A stretch of DNA of 52,269 nt from Dipetalonema caudispina (Eukaryota > Nematoda > Chromadorea > Rhabditida > Onchocercidae): positions 1-52,269 of the forward strand of contig JABVXV010000393.1 in the NCBI GenBank assembly GCA_013365325.1, in the 5' to 3' direction. Both the position numbers and the translations under genes were made by a program. Below, in pieces: positions 10,999 through 26,400 of this stretch (the first letter of the stretch is position 1; each line of letters begins with the position of its first letter). Below the pieces are notes generated by a model that worked only from the letters and a program-made list of their open reading frames with translations, did not search any database and was not told the origin of the DNA.

Positions 10999-13900
10999 TA
11001 TGATAATTGTGAGATGAGGAAAATGTAAATCACAGCGGAAGAAACCCACGTAAGAATAAAATACATTACTACAGGACTACCAACAATCAATAAACCGACT
11101 TTAATGCAGCCTCATGATGAAATTATATGATTCATGTTCTCAAAATTTATAGCATTGAATTTTGAGGAACAAATTCGAACTATAGCACGTGATAGGTGAG
11201 AGAACATAGTTTAAGTATTGAAAATGATGAATTTCATCTAAAGTTAGAGTTATATTAACATTACAAAGGTTAGCGTATATGTCTTTTCACGTTAGCTCAT
11301 GTTAATATCATGTTGAATCATTTTCATACTTGCCTGGTTTTTCTCTAATGAAATACTAATCATTCAATTTTAATATGTATTGAATCAGATTACATGTATT
11401 ACAAAGCAAATGTATGCCGTAAATTGCGGAAAAAATTTCAGAGCTAAACTTAAAAGTCACAACGATTTACTCTTTACATGTAACAATGCTTCTGACTTAT
11501 AGCAAAATGGGATATTCCTTGTAGTGTGCATGATCAAAATCTTATATATATAAAAGATATGTCTGTGTTATTTATTATGTAAATTGTAGAAGGTTAACGT
11601 TAGACTTCCAATATTTTAGATCTTTATTGTTGTATGTTGTGAAGAAATAAAAACTGTGAGGCTTAAAAATATCACATCATTTTATGTATGAGAAATCATT
11701 TTGTGGTCAAATTGATGTATAATTAGCAGAATTATGATTAACTTCCTTTATAATATAGAGGAATCTCTGATAACATGGTTCACGTGTATTGTAAAAAGCT
11801 ACGAATTCACGCCTTTTTAAAAGGACATCTTACGTGAACAGTAAACAGAGTGATACCTGATCGAGAGAAATACGAAGAGAAAATAAGATATAATATAGTT
11901 GTAAGGATGTCCTCTCTGTCTTTAGCTATCATATGTAATATCAAGTATTCTATATATATGTGATGCTCAAGTACACAGATACTTATGTTCGAATACAAAT
12001 TTTCAATTCATTCTTTTTTACTAAAAAATCCCAAACTGTAACAATGAAACTTTTTGTAATAAAAATAGCAAAGTCAAAGATACAGTTCGAAAATAACCAA
12101 AAAAAGAAGAAAAAAAATTAGAAAACAATTATTGAAACTGTATACATCAGGGAAAGAAAGAAGAGAAATAGAATAAAAGAAAAAAGAAATGATATGCTCA
12201 AATGACTGATAAAAAGTTCAAGTCAGGTCAGACAATAATAATAATCGATAATCGATAATCAATAATAATGGAATTGTGAAGAGAAGGAAGGATAAAAGAA
12301 AAAAAAGTTTAATCGAATTTTGAAAACTGAAAAAATTAATAGCATTTTCAACGACTAAATGGAAAAAGGCAAAATATTAGAAGGGGAAGTTTCAAAAAAG
12401 TCAAGGTTTATCCAAATTTTCTAAGTGGAAATATTTTCTTAATTAAGTATTAATTTTTCGGAAAAATATAAAATCGGGGATGAAAAATATTTAGCTATTA
12501 ATCCAGTTAACCTATTTAGTCTAACAGTTTTTTATGATATATGTTCAAATTTGAAAAAGAAATCCTTAGTGAATACTTGTATTAAGTACTCAAATACTTT
12601 CTTGTTAAAGTTTTCTTGTAAAAATTATGAAAAATTCAAAAGTTTAGAAAAAATAAAAAATTGCTAATTTGTTTTATTGTTCAGTGACTTTTTGAAATTT
12701 CTTAATATTTGCGATACATACAAACACGCACAGACGAAAAAACAAGAAAAAGAAACAAAAATTAAAAGATCACAAAATATTTGAATCACAATTTTGTTTG
12801 TCAATAAAAATCAGCAATGTTTATTTATTTGTTTCCAGTGAGAAAAAAGAAACAAAAGCAGAAAATGATGGAAGTAAGGTGTGAAGTTATGTAAAAAGCT
12901 AAGAAGAAAGAAAATTTCAAATTTTGTATAACATTTCGATATCATTTGCATATTGAAATATTTTATGATTTGTATTAAGTTCAATTTCAATTTATTACAT
13001 CATATTTGAAATTTAGAAACAAGTCAAACTTAAAAATAGAAATGTTTTTAGTTGAAAAAAAAAGGGACTAATTAAAATTTTTAATTGAGCTTTAATAGCA
13101 GCATTACAAAACTATTACTATTTATATCCGTTCATTTGCTTCAAATGTTTGACAAAAACAAGCTAAAATATAACTTTAATTCTTTCATTTCAGGTTTTTT
13201 TTTGGCTCGTTATTTTCCTCCTATTCTTTGCAAGATTTGCGGATCGATTCAAATAAGGCTAATAATTCAAATTCCCAATGAAAGGATTATTTTGTATGAG
13301 AAAAAGAATAAACAAATAAATTAAATGTATAAATGAATTGTATTTGAAAATAATATTAAATAAACTTAAATGTTTGACATTAACTTTCTCTGGAAATCAA
13401 GATTAAATTAATAAGGCAAAAGCATCTTGGTAGGATTGATTATAACTATATAAGTTGGAATTTGTTATTATTATATAATTGTTTTGTATATCGTTTATTG
13501 ATAAAAAATATTTCAATAAAGCACCAAAAATTATAATAGTAGTATTAATTAATAAAATTACAAAAAAAAAAAAAAAAAAGAAGAGAAAGAGAGAAAAACG
13601 GAAGAAGCAAAATTTTGTCATATGTGGGATATTGTTAATGAAAGTGATAAAGAAAGAATCGCACTGAAAACAAGCTCTTGACAGGGGTGTTTTTTTTATT
13701 TTTTTATTTTTCGCTTTTAGTTTTTTTATAAATATCGTTGGCAATTTATCAATTTAAAATTTAAATCGTCCAATCTTTTGTTATTTCTCTTCAAAATTAT
13801 CACTTTTTTCCTCTTAGTCATTTACTAGCAACGGTCGGGCACAATTTATTTACTTAGCAAAAAATGATAAACTAAACTGAACAAAAAAATTTGTTTTGAT

Positions 13901-14217
13901 TATTACAAATTACAAAGTGATTTTAACCAATATTTTGAAATCGAATTCTCAACGGTAATTTAAAATGTGCGTAAGAATGAATGACTAAGAAAAAACGGCT
14001 ACTTTTTTTTAACCGCAATTTGTTTGTTTTCATTTGACATTCTTTTTAAACATTATCCATAAATTTTAAAACAATCAGAAGAAAGTTACCCGCGATATCT
14101 TACAAAAATCAAAAATGCTAATTTCTAATATAAATTTCAAGTAGCAAAAGAAATGCTTTCATTATTTTTCCATTTCATCGTTTACAATTATCCATTGTTT
14201 TGACGCAACCTGATTTA
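10999..14217. other. AT-rich intergenic region
   Basis: 3.2 kb between the DCTD first exon and the lin-11 stop codon. It holds A/T runs, a short TAATAATAATCGATAATCGATAATC block near 12236-12262 and an A18 run near 13561, but no exon or RNA gene that I can support. An AATAAA on the minus strand near 13845 could serve as the lin-11 poly(A) signal. Confidence 0.5.
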
Positions 14218-15089
14218 TCACCATCCTGGTACTACTGATTTAATTTCCGATGATGGATATAATCCACGTGTCGGTCGATATGTTTCATCCTGAAATACAC
14301 AAAAAAAAGGATTTGAAATAGTTTTTTCCAGACTTAAAAATATTCGATTATATTTTAGTAAGTTATTTTTCAAGCTATCATTTAGTAGCTTCCGATATAT
14401 TTGAAGAAATTTTCAGAGACTGCATATATTTTATAAATTAAAAGAAAAAACAGACAAAATCGCCCTCGTTAGTTAAAAAATTGATTAATTAATATTATTC
14501 GAAAAATATTCTACTTATTTGACATCTTTTTAAAAAGAAGAAAAATTTTCTTCTCTTTTTTTTTTTCAACTGAATGGAAAAAGAGTTATTAAGGATAGTT
14601 GGATGGATGGTTAAAAAGGAAGACGGACGGTGGAAAAACGTCGAAGAGTTTGTAGGATAATGTTTCGTCCCGATCCCAAAGACATTGTTTGTTGGAATAG
14701 TTTTGAGTGACAAGGTTAGCCGTTTCCGGTATTCCCAGCAGAATATCATGGAGAGTTAAGCAACCACTATTCCGTTCATCCATTTGTCCTAACCGTTCAT
14801 TCATTCATTCATCTATCCATCTATCTATCAATCCCTCAACCATCCAACAATACCAACAATAATTTTTCATCATTTATTATTTTCTCTTCGTCATCGGAAG
14901 GATGATTCAATTCTTAAGGAATATGAAATCAATAACTTAAAAAATATAAACCAAAACAACATTGATCTATTTCCGGGTTCTCATCAAACAATTGTTTGAT
15001 CGAATCATTTTTATTTGTATTTCCCCAAATGCAAAAAAAGATTCAAAAGAAAATTCGAAATTCTCGCAGATTATTTCTCATTTTCTCTC

Positions 15090-15120
<31 letters not shown>

Positions 15121-18100
15121 TGATAGATTGAAATTCATGACCCATTACTTCGAATTATTGTAAGCTTTCACAGTTTCAATGAACTGTTCCGAGCTTATTC
15201 ATCCAGTTACCGGATTTCCTTGACAGATTTACAATCATTTATTAGCATTATTATTCATTACTTGAGTAAGCAATGACTGACACTACAAATAGTACTATAA
15301 AATGTAACGTATCAGTAAGTATTTAGCCAGTCATTGATAAAAATCTTAAAAGATTAATTATAGGATGGAAATAACACGAATAGAAAAGAAAGGCTAAATC
15401 CTTAAATATTTCAGTAGAAGAATATTTGAATAGGAATCATCTTGAAATATCTCAGTGAAATGAACTTTCGACAGTACATAGAACAAAATAAAGCAAAATC
15501 AGTGACAGACCTGTGCAGCAAGTGGCATATTTGGGGAACTATGTGGAGGTCGCAAACTTTCTTCAAGGAATGTATTATCTGAAATGAAATATGAAAAGTT
15601 AACGCAGATTATATTATCTACTTCATTATTTAGTTCTATTTTCAACTAAAAATTCAATCAAAAGTATAGAAACATAGTAATTGAGTTTTGCTAACAATTG
15701 CAGGTAATTAATTACGTATTTATCATTTAAAATTACATTTAACAAAGATTTTCATGTGACAAGGTAGCATTTGAAAAACTATTATATATTACTTAAATTT
15801 ACCGGAATTAGATTGATCAACATGTACTGGTTGTGCTTCAGATGGCATAATGAAAGATGGATGCGGTAATGCTGTTGGTGGAACTCCATCCGGACCGGTT
15901 GATCCGTAACCATCACAAAAAAATGACAATGGTAATTGACCATAAAATCCATCATTATTACCACCTGAAAAGAAAAAAGAAAAAAATGAATTGTTTTTTG
16001 TTTAGTTTGAGAAATCCATTACATTATGACAGCTTGTTAACTTTACATTTATAAATTATTGTTTCCCTAATGGAAGCAGTGTTGCCTATTATAGGCTTAT
16101 ATCACTGATAACTTTATTAAAGAGCTATGCTTTATGATTTATATCTAAATGATAAGCAGGAATGTTGATATTTTGTTAGGCATGAGATGATGAATTTATA
16201 AAATTCAACTCAATCTGGTTAGTTGAATTATACGATCTCTCAGTTCTTCTCGCCCGTAATCGTACAATTGGTCATCATCCAACGATTGTTAATCCAAACT
16301 TCACCTGCCTATTTTCCCATTTATGACGTAATCTGCAATTAGTTCTACTTCCTTTTCTCCTATCTTTCTCTTCCCTTCCTTCTTTCATATCTCTCTTAAA
16401 CGGTGCTTTATTATGCTAATAAAATCCATACAAGGGCCTTATATTTATGGCAATTGACTTTTATCCTCAATTTAAGCCTTAAGGGACAATATACTTCCTC
16501 CAATATCAATGCTGCTTCTCACCTATGTTTCACCTGCTTATGCATAATTTTATTCTGATTATATTCCGGACATATCATATGCCTGTCTATCTTTGTGTTT
16601 GTCTGTCCATCTGTTTGTTCGTCTGTCTGTAAGAATCAGGTTATCATTGCAGAAGCGGATAAGCCAGATACGAACAATCGAAAAGCTTAATCCGTTGCAA
16701 TCAATGTCACTATACAATGCATTTTTTTTCTTTTAAAATAAAGTACGATCGAGATTTAAATTTAAATTCAAACTCAGTCGAATTCCTCACAAATTATTAC
16801 AGTTGGAATGAAATGAATTATTCGCAAGTGGTTGAGTTTTAGGAAAATTTAAGTTTGAAAATATACCATGCGAATATACGTCACCCTGTGGAACACATAA
16901 TTCATCCCTTGTTGATGTTTTACTACGTCGTATTGGCCTATAACCGCCAAACCGCAACTGCTTCATCCTCCTCTCTTTACTACGCCGATTTTGAAACCAT
17001 ACCTGAAGTGAAAGAAAATTTCACGAATTTTATTTTAATTTTGTGGAATGTTAGTAAATTATAAATTTATTTCGTAAAATAATTACGATTAATTTATGAA
17101 TGTAAAAAGGAAAAAAGGAAAAATATATGTTTCATCTTACTTTTTCTGTTGCAAATTTTCAGTAATTCAGAACATTTGCATTTTGTAAATTTTTTCATTT
17201 TCTTGCAGTTGGCAAACTAACTAATAACTTGCTATTGATTATTTTTTAAAATTGGTAAGATTGAATTTAGTAGCAAATTGAATTAGTAAAATATATTGTT
17301 TTCAGAAAAGTCGATTTATTGATAAGATTGTTTCTGATCAGATCAATGTATTTTAGAAACTTTAATGTAATTCCAACAATTTGGAATTACTTTCTATCTT
17401 GAGCTAATACGACCTTACAACTTATGAATTCGTACCTTGAATTTGCACTCTGCAAGTACTTCAGTACTTGAGTTTATACTTCTAGCTTATATTCATACCT
17501 CTGTTAGCTTAAACTCATCTTTTGCTAGCTTGAATTCATAAGTCAAACATTACGAAAATATATCCACCAAATTGAATTTTTAACTTTCTAATTTCACTAA
17601 CAAAATATTATATATATCATTATTATTTCATTCATCCCTCAAAACGATCATCCATCCCATATTCACTCACTTTTAGAAGCAGTGTGTATGTGTGTGTGTG
17701 TGTTTGTGTGTGTCTGTGTGTGTATGGGTCGGTGTATGTTTATCATGATTACGGTAGTGTTGCTGACGATTGGTATGTCCCAGGAGAGGCAGGTGTCAAT
17801 GGAAAGAAACCAGGAGATGAGGAAAAAGGAATGGATTCAACGATACTCCATCTTTCACTCCTTTAGCTAAATAATGAGAATTGGGATTGAAGTATAAAAC
17901 TCATTTACAAGATGGGAAATTAAAGAGAAGGAAAAGAGAGAAAGGATAGGAAAAGGAAGAAGTAGGTGGAATGAATGACAATCAAATTTGATCAAATCGA
18001 AGAAATGAGGATGGGATGGGATACTCGTTATGTCCTTAAAGCTTAGCTCTTTCCAAGTGTGTGTGTGTGTGTGTGAAGCTGGACAAATATTATTGCTTGG

Positions 18101-21100
18101 CTAGGGTTGACTAGGGTTGGCTAGGGTTAGACAGATGACGTAAACTGATCAGTTTTAGAAATGAACCGTGTAATTTTATGGACTAAACTCTTTTCCCTAA
18201 TGTATTAACCAAAATGAGAAAAAAAGCTTTCATCACTTCTTGGAACCTTTTTTATATTTCATTTACTTTTTCCCTCTCACTCTCTCTTTTTCTTTCTTTT
18301 TAGCCTTATCTTATATTATTAGAAAATCAAAATTAATAATGAATAAGTAACGACAATCATAATGAATAATTAATTGTTGCATCAATTGAAATGAATTAAG
18401 TACAAGCATTTTATAATATGTTTTATTTGATTTAATTTTATATGAAAAAGGAAGAAAGAAAAAAGTGAAGAAATGATAAAAATTTTAAGTAAGATAACCA
18501 TTATTCATATATTAATATAACAAAATGGATAATTGATATCAATCTATAAATTCACTGATGGATTATCATTTTAAGTATTATATGAAATTTTACGATCCAT
18601 TCATTTGTTCGTTTAAGTAATTACTTTTATTAAGCATTCAAGTTATTTGACATTTCATTCTTCCTCTATCTATCTTTTTCACTTTTTCGTGTTCACTAAC
18701 CTTCTTCTTTTTCAAACGATAGATAGCTTTATTCTCATCATATTGAAGAATTGAATTTAATTGAAATTATTCAGTTAGATTTAAAAGTCACATGACATAT
18801 TACTTAGCTAAAGAATTGCAATCTAAATAATTTGAACTCGAAAATTCTACATGAATAATGGCTAATCAATTTCAAACTACTTACTAATTTTAGAAAATTC
18901 TGAATCAATTTATCTTCAATAAAGTTCACCAAATCCTTGCAGAAAAACGGAAAACAAAAGCGGAAAGATTTGAAGATGAAGTGATATGATAACGAAGACA
19001 ATAATATGTGTTGTAATATAACACAAATGTTTGTTATGCTACATATTCTGATCCAAAATATCAAGCAACAAATATGCGAAATATTTCAGAAACAGTAAAT
19101 GGGGGTGCGATACAGTGTCCAGTTTAGAATGTAGTCAGTTAATTGTTTCATAAATTTTAAAAATCAAAAGTAAAAGCGAAAATGGGATATTTAAAGTATA
19201 GTAATACAGGTGTTACAAATATCGTATCTAATCCTCAGTACAAATTTTACAAGTAAAAAAGCACAGTAATTTTGAAATGTGATAAATACAATCTCCAATT
19301 TTAAATACAGTAGTTAATCAAATGTCTTGCAAGTTTTAAAAATAAAAATAAATAAAATAAAAGCAGAAGATAAACCTGAATTACTCGCATATTAAGACCG
19401 GTTTCTTGTGCTAATTGCTCCCTGATATGTCTGGTTGGTTTTGGTGTTGAAGCAAATGCTGCTTTCAAAGTATCCAACTGTAAATTAAAATGAAAAAAAA
19501 AAAAAAAGAAAAACTAATGAAAATAGATCAATAAATGCATAACGTAAATAAATACTGCAGTAAATTGCAGTACTAACATGAAAAGGTAATACTTTATTTC
19601 ATGTAATTGAAAATAAGACAATAAATTCCGAAATAATATGCAATATGCTTAACTTACTGAATAATTCGAATATTTCCAGAATGTTTAGGAGCTTTTCAAC
19701 ATTTAATTAGTTTGAAAATGCATTCAATTGTTCAAAAGTTCCAAGATTCAATCAATAAGTGCATAGTGAAAAACTAATTCGTAAGAAATCAATAAATGTA
19801 TATTTCACTAGGAAATAATTTGCAACGCCGAGAATTTACCAATAATTTCACAATACCTGTTTAGCTTTAATGGTAGTTCGCGGTCCTCTTCTTTTTGCTG
19901 ATGCTGACATATCGTCCATTTTGTTAGCTAACAACGATTCACCGTTACCCAATTCTTGTGGTTCTGTTGAATTCGATTCCTCTACAAACAAAGAAATACC
20001 AAAAAAAAGAATAATATTTTCGACTAATTGATTTTTATACTAATTAATTCAAATTCATTTTTATAGTGCAATTCATTTGAAATATTTAATGATTGAACCA
20101 ACTTGCCTAAGTCAAACAAAATTTTAAAATGGTGAAAAATTCCAAAAATAAAAATATATTTGCTCAAAAAAAAAAAATTATTTTTCTAACATACCAATAT
20201 CATCACTTGTTTCATCACAATCATCATCGATATCTTCAGAGCCACATTCTGAACTACCACCACCGGAGAATAAATCTGCAAATAACGATACTATTATCCA
20301 GATATTCTACAGATTAGTTAATATTATACACTTCTAGAATTTTAATCCAATCTTATTATGGTAACAATTAAATTGTAAGAATTTTAACAATCTTTGATGG
20401 GTTATTAAATCATTTGTAATTCTTTCGCCCAATTAATTAAAAATGAACATAATGTATCGATTAGATGTAATCAATTTTTTGTTTCAAGAATATTCAATGT
20501 AATGTCTCCTGAAATTATGCTAACAATACTAATCATTAAATTATTCTTTCGTCCTAATAAGTTCCGGTTATACTGAATTGTTTAATTCAAGGTAATTAAC
20601 GTTTCACAATATTAACTTAGCTTGTTTCACTTATTAACGTATCATTTTCTTTTCTCAAAGCACTTTAAGCAGTATTCAGATATTCATATATTTAGGTATT
20701 CGAATTCCCCTCTGTCTGTTCCCTTCTCGAGTCATTTTAAACTATATTCTGATATTAAGATATTCATATCTCTCGTTCTCACTCTTTCTCTCCCACCCTC
20801 TCTCCTTCCCCAATAATTTGAAACTGAAATATTTAAATCTTTCACCGATTTTTCTTTCTTAAATCATTTAACCAGCATTTGGATATTTAGATATTTCAAT
20901 CTTGCTTATCTCTCGATTTACTTTAACCAATATTCGGATATTCAGATATTTACATCTCTCGCTCTCTCGCTCTCTTCCTCTTTCTCTCTCTTTTTTCAGT
21001 TATTCAAACAAAAGAAATAATATCTATAATAAGAAATAAGTGATAAAGTTAAATTTTTGATCAAAATAATGAAAATAAAATTCTGATGAAATGAAATTCC

Positions 21101-23396
21101 CTTTCTATTCCTTTTTTGTTTTTATTAATAATATCACTTGGAATAGAAGAAGCAGTAAGAATGGTAGCAATTGATATTTGCCCTTGAAAAAAAGAAAAAG
21201 AGGAAAGAAAAATTAGAATTGATAGGATAGCGGTACCTATCAATGTATCGGTTCGTTTTGTACTCATCCGGCATGAAACCAATTTTTCAAAAGATATCTC
21301 ATTCAAAGCAAATCATTGATTTTAACCAAAAGGGAAACAAAAACACCACTCTTTCTTAAGTGCTTTTTATCTTCTTCTTTTGATAAATGAATGCCATTTC
21401 TTCCTGGCCGCACTTTATATTGTACCATGAGGACATCAATTATACCATGATTACAAAAAATTCAAAATCAAATATTAATTCAATTTTTATTTATTATAAT
21501 AATAATAATATAGTCATAATAGCAATAATTAAAACATTTCAAGATTGGAAAAATAGAAATGTATTTTATTTCACTTTTATTTATTCAATTATTTCTTTTT
21601 CCTCAAGCTAATAATAAAAATTTTTGTACAAACAAATTGTTTCCAAATGGAATTGAATTTTTTATTTGAAATTTTATCAAAATTTTCATTAGGAATTTAC
21701 TTTTTTCTAAACTTACGAACAAAATGGACTAAAAATAAAGGTTATAATTAATTTATCCAATATTTTCCAGGACTTTTTCCCCAAAAAAAAGATGTGAGAA
21801 AATTTCTTTATTTAAATTAGGAATTTTAAGTGTTAAAGTTGAGTTAACTATAAAATTTAATAATTTTTCTACTTGATTACATCAATGCATCTTCGATCAC
21901 ACACCGTATAACATGCGATGTTTGAATCAGTAAAGCAGCTGCTTGATGTTGTTGTTGTCATAAACAAGGAAATTGATGAGGAACCCCTTTGAAAAGGAAG
22001 GAGACGGTAATTGAATCAAGCTAATCAGGAAGCGCCGAGGTCAAAGGGTATGCAGATGGTTGCGGACAAATACATAACATACATGCGCACATATACATAC
22101 ACATATTCAAGCGAACATCACCGACAAAATTTAATCTGAATTGTCAATAAAAGAATATAATACAGAATTTGCGACTGGTTATATTAAGAAATATTAAAAT
22201 TTCTAATGAAATATAAGAAAAGATCGATAAGCCAAGAAAGGCCAAACAATAAAAAATGGAATAATTGTCTAATGATGCATTGTCTTAATATGATGCTAGT
22301 AGCAATATTAAATTAGAACAGGACAAGGAATGATAATTTTATTTAAATTGTTTATTTCAATGGACTAAAAATAAGAAATTGAAAAAGATCAAGCAATTTC
22401 CTAATATGTTAAAACAATTTTACATTGTGTAAATTAATTGGATGGAAACAAACTGATGTATTATTTTAAATATGATTTGCATAGTTTGCTGTGTGGATCA
22501 AAAGAAAGAAACAATCAGATATGAGTGAAGAAATCAGGAATAAAACAATAAAATATTTGTCAGGTAAAAATTAGGTATAGTTCGAGAGAGCAGTAGTATT
22601 AATTAAGGAATTAATTAGATAGAGTAGGTCATGATAATGTTAAATGCTGTTCCAATAAGGGATAATTAAAAATTTATATTCACTTAATGCGAAGTTAAGC
22701 TTTGATCAATAAAAGATAATTTAATTTGACAATATTACTTCCTCATAAGTGATAAAAAGAGTTTCTGATCATTTTTGATACTTTTATTATTACTTTTTTC
22801 GTTAATTTAAAGGAAAAATTTACGAATGAAATTTCTGTTGAGAATAAATAGTCCGATTTTCTTCCATTATAATAATTGATCAGAATTTAATTATGCCTTT
22901 TATCTACAAGTTGTCAATAAAAAATTTCAATGAAAATGTGGATTTTAATAAATTTGGAACTAAATTTTTTAAAATTTTTTATTGACGGCAGATCAATTGA
23001 AGCTTTATTTTTCCTTTCTTTTTTGCTATTGACAATACATCCATTTCTTATTCATTCTTTTCTTTCTTATTCAATTTCTAATGAATTTTTCTCATTTGAA
23101 TTTTCAGGATGTCAACCGGAAATTTGAACATACTCTTCCGATTTTCCGGAAATTTCATGCATACTCATTCTTCGTTGATTGTATTAAATGATAAGTGGCT
23201 TTATAGTATCTTTAATTTATCATTTTTCTTTTTTCATAAGTTACCAACAAAGAAAAAATTCGGAAAAACTGGAAAGGAGCAGTATGGAATCATATGTATT
23301 TGTTGTCTATGTATCATCGTATCACCCAACAACAGCGACATTCTCTCTTTTCGTCATCCAACCTCAATTAAATGAAGAATTGACACATGAAACATA

Positions 23397-23431
<35 letters not shown>

Positions 23432-26400
23432 AGACAGACAGACACACGTACGGACTTATATATAGATATATTTCTAACAAGTTATCCAAGAAAATGAAGG
23501 AAATAGGATTGTGACGTCGGCAACGACGATCATCTTCCTTTTCGATTCTTACAGTAATCTCCCGCTGTGATTTGTTGAAAAAAAAGGATGGAAAGAAGGA
23601 ATTCTTTTCTCGTTGGTTCATACATTCTTCTCATCAACATTGTATGAATAATTTTACATGCATTGAGGAAAAAATTATTTTAGTAAAAAAAATTGTTTTG
23701 TTAATAAAAAATTATATCTAATCTATCTATAAGTTAGTTAGTTAGTGAATCTATTCATTTCAAATATCAATTTGTTCGTTGCATTATCAATTTTTGCTTC
23801 TTAACAGAAATAAAAAGGAAATTTTAAAAGTTTTGTTGAAAAAATTATGGAATATTTTTATAAAACAAGGAATTATTTTTAGTTCTTTTTTGCAATAATT
23901 TTCACACTTCAAAAATATGCAAATAGAAGAAAAAAGAATTTATGTATTGAATGAATAAATTGGTAATAATGTGATCGGAATCGAATTTGAGTTCAATTTA
24001 GTTTTGTACAAAATTTCTGTAAGAAAAAAAAAGAAAATCAAATTTTTGTAACAGAGGGAGAAGAAGGAAAAGAGAGAGAGAAAAAAAATGAAAGAGAGAG
24101 TGGGAAATCAAAAAAAAAGTCGAAAAATTCATTTTTTCTTCATATTCGATCGGACGGTAATATCTTTTTTCCCTTTTTCAAGTTCCTTTTTTTCCTTTTA
24201 GCACGTGTGCAAAAAAATTCGAAGTGGTTTTCATATAAAAAATTAGAAAACGAATTTTGAAAAGAAATACAAATATTATGGGAAGTTTTAATGTAATAAT
24301 TAGCAACAGTGATCGTGGTAAAAGAAGGAAAAAGCAACGTAAAGAATCTTGATGGTGAAAAATGATCTATTTTCGAATTAAACCGAAAATTTTCAAATTT
24401 TCAAATGAAATATTTGTTTTAAACCAAATTTTAAAAAACTGCAAAATAATGGAAAATTGTTAATTTACAACAGAAAACAGAAAATAAACTTGAACAGTTT
24501 GAAATTAGTATCTTTGAGAAATTCAACAAAAATCCAAAGTCATTTTCGAATTGTTTGAATCATTCTGAATTAATCCATATTTTTCTTATTGGCTCATTTT
24601 TTCTTTTGTTTTGTGTTGAACAAATTTGAGTATAGAAAAATTGATTTAAAATTGATCTTGAAATGACCACTCTTACATATATGATTCAAATTTTTCAAAA
24701 ACAAATAGCAATTTATCTTTAATTTTAAAAATGCCGAATACTTCCTGAACAGTACTCTTTTTTCTCGCTCGTCCTCTACGAAAGAATTTGTTAAGTTGTA
24801 GTAAGTTTACCACTTCATTTCAAGCTAATTCAACCCTCTGTGATAATATTCATTGATTGGATTTTTTTAGGATAATAACTTTTTTGGAACAATAAAAATT
24901 GAGAAAAAAAAGAAATTGCAAACTGGAAAAATATTTTTTTAGGAATAATACAAATTACGTAATCATTAGTAATATTTTAGACACATAACTAAACTTGCAC
25001 AATTAGAATAAGTAAAATTCGAAATAGTAAATCCGAAAGAAGATGAACCAAATATAAGTCAATTTATTAATTCCATACTGCGGAAATTTATTTCGGCCGT
25101 AAGAGAAAATAAATATCGTGAAAACAAAGAACCATCTGATGATGATGATGATGATATATATCCGGCTAAACGTCTTCAGTGCATCATATACTACTATTAT
25201 GCAAATATAACAAATCCGAAAAAAAAAGGAAAAAAAGCGGCTTTTTCAAAATAGTATGCTTAAAGCTTTTCTAATTTGCATATTTGGATAATAAAAACGC
25301 TTTTGAAAATAAACGCGAAAGCTTAAATCGAGGAAGAAAAATTATAAAAAGCTTGAAGGAAAAAATTTAATGTTGTTTTTTAATTTAATAGTATATTATA
25401 GTAGATGTACAATGGTCATTTTTCGGTCATTTTCGTTGGCATGTGTATATACCATATGTAATTCCACCGGTAATAATATTCTTTCTATTCGAGATTGAAT
25501 AATATTACTTGTTGGTAACAATGAATTGTAAGAGAAAAATTTCTCGGAACAAATTTCAATTGTACTTTTCATTTTTTGCAAATGCAGTAAATTATTTAAT
25601 AAAATGAATATGTTTAATTTAATCAAAAAAAAAAAGTTCATAATGCAATACTTTTGAATAACAAGCATATGAATATATAAGTAAAAATAGTTGATGAATG
25701 AATAGACAATTAATAAATGAACAAAAAAATATCACCTTTATAAGAGAAAAAAAAAAATTCTTTGATAAAATATTAAAACTCTAATTACTATTACTACATA
25801 GATATGCTAATTATTCAAAAAGAAATAGATATGTTGCTTTTATCCCTTTTTTATTCCTAATATAAACTCTTTGATGAAACAAAAAATATTTTTCGATACT
25901 TCCACAAAGTCAAAAACAACAATAGCAACAAAAATATTAATCACTTCCAAGTACAATTGTTTTATTCCACCATATCAGTAGCCAATAAAAATTAATGTGT
26001 TTTTCGAGAATGAATCCATTCAGCAGGTGGTTTAGTACTGAGGTTTATTGCTGATTGTAGTTCGGTAAGGTAATTTGAACGGTAATTGAAATAAAAAGCT
26101 AATTAGAAAAAAAGATAGTTTCAATCGCACAATTATAAATTACCATTATTTTTGTTTTGTATTTTTTGTTATTTTTCTTTTTATCACATTTTTTTTTCCT
26201 CAACTAAGAAAAACGATTAATATCGTTCTAAATGAATCTTTTTTCCATCAATATAACAAGGTTATTCAATAATATATTTTAAAAAATTGTGCGCGAAATA
26301 AATTTAAATTAAATTTTATAAAACAAAATAAAGGCAAAAAATGCTTGATTTTTTTTTTTTTTTGCAAATTTTGGAAGTTGAAACAGAAAAGAATTTTTTA

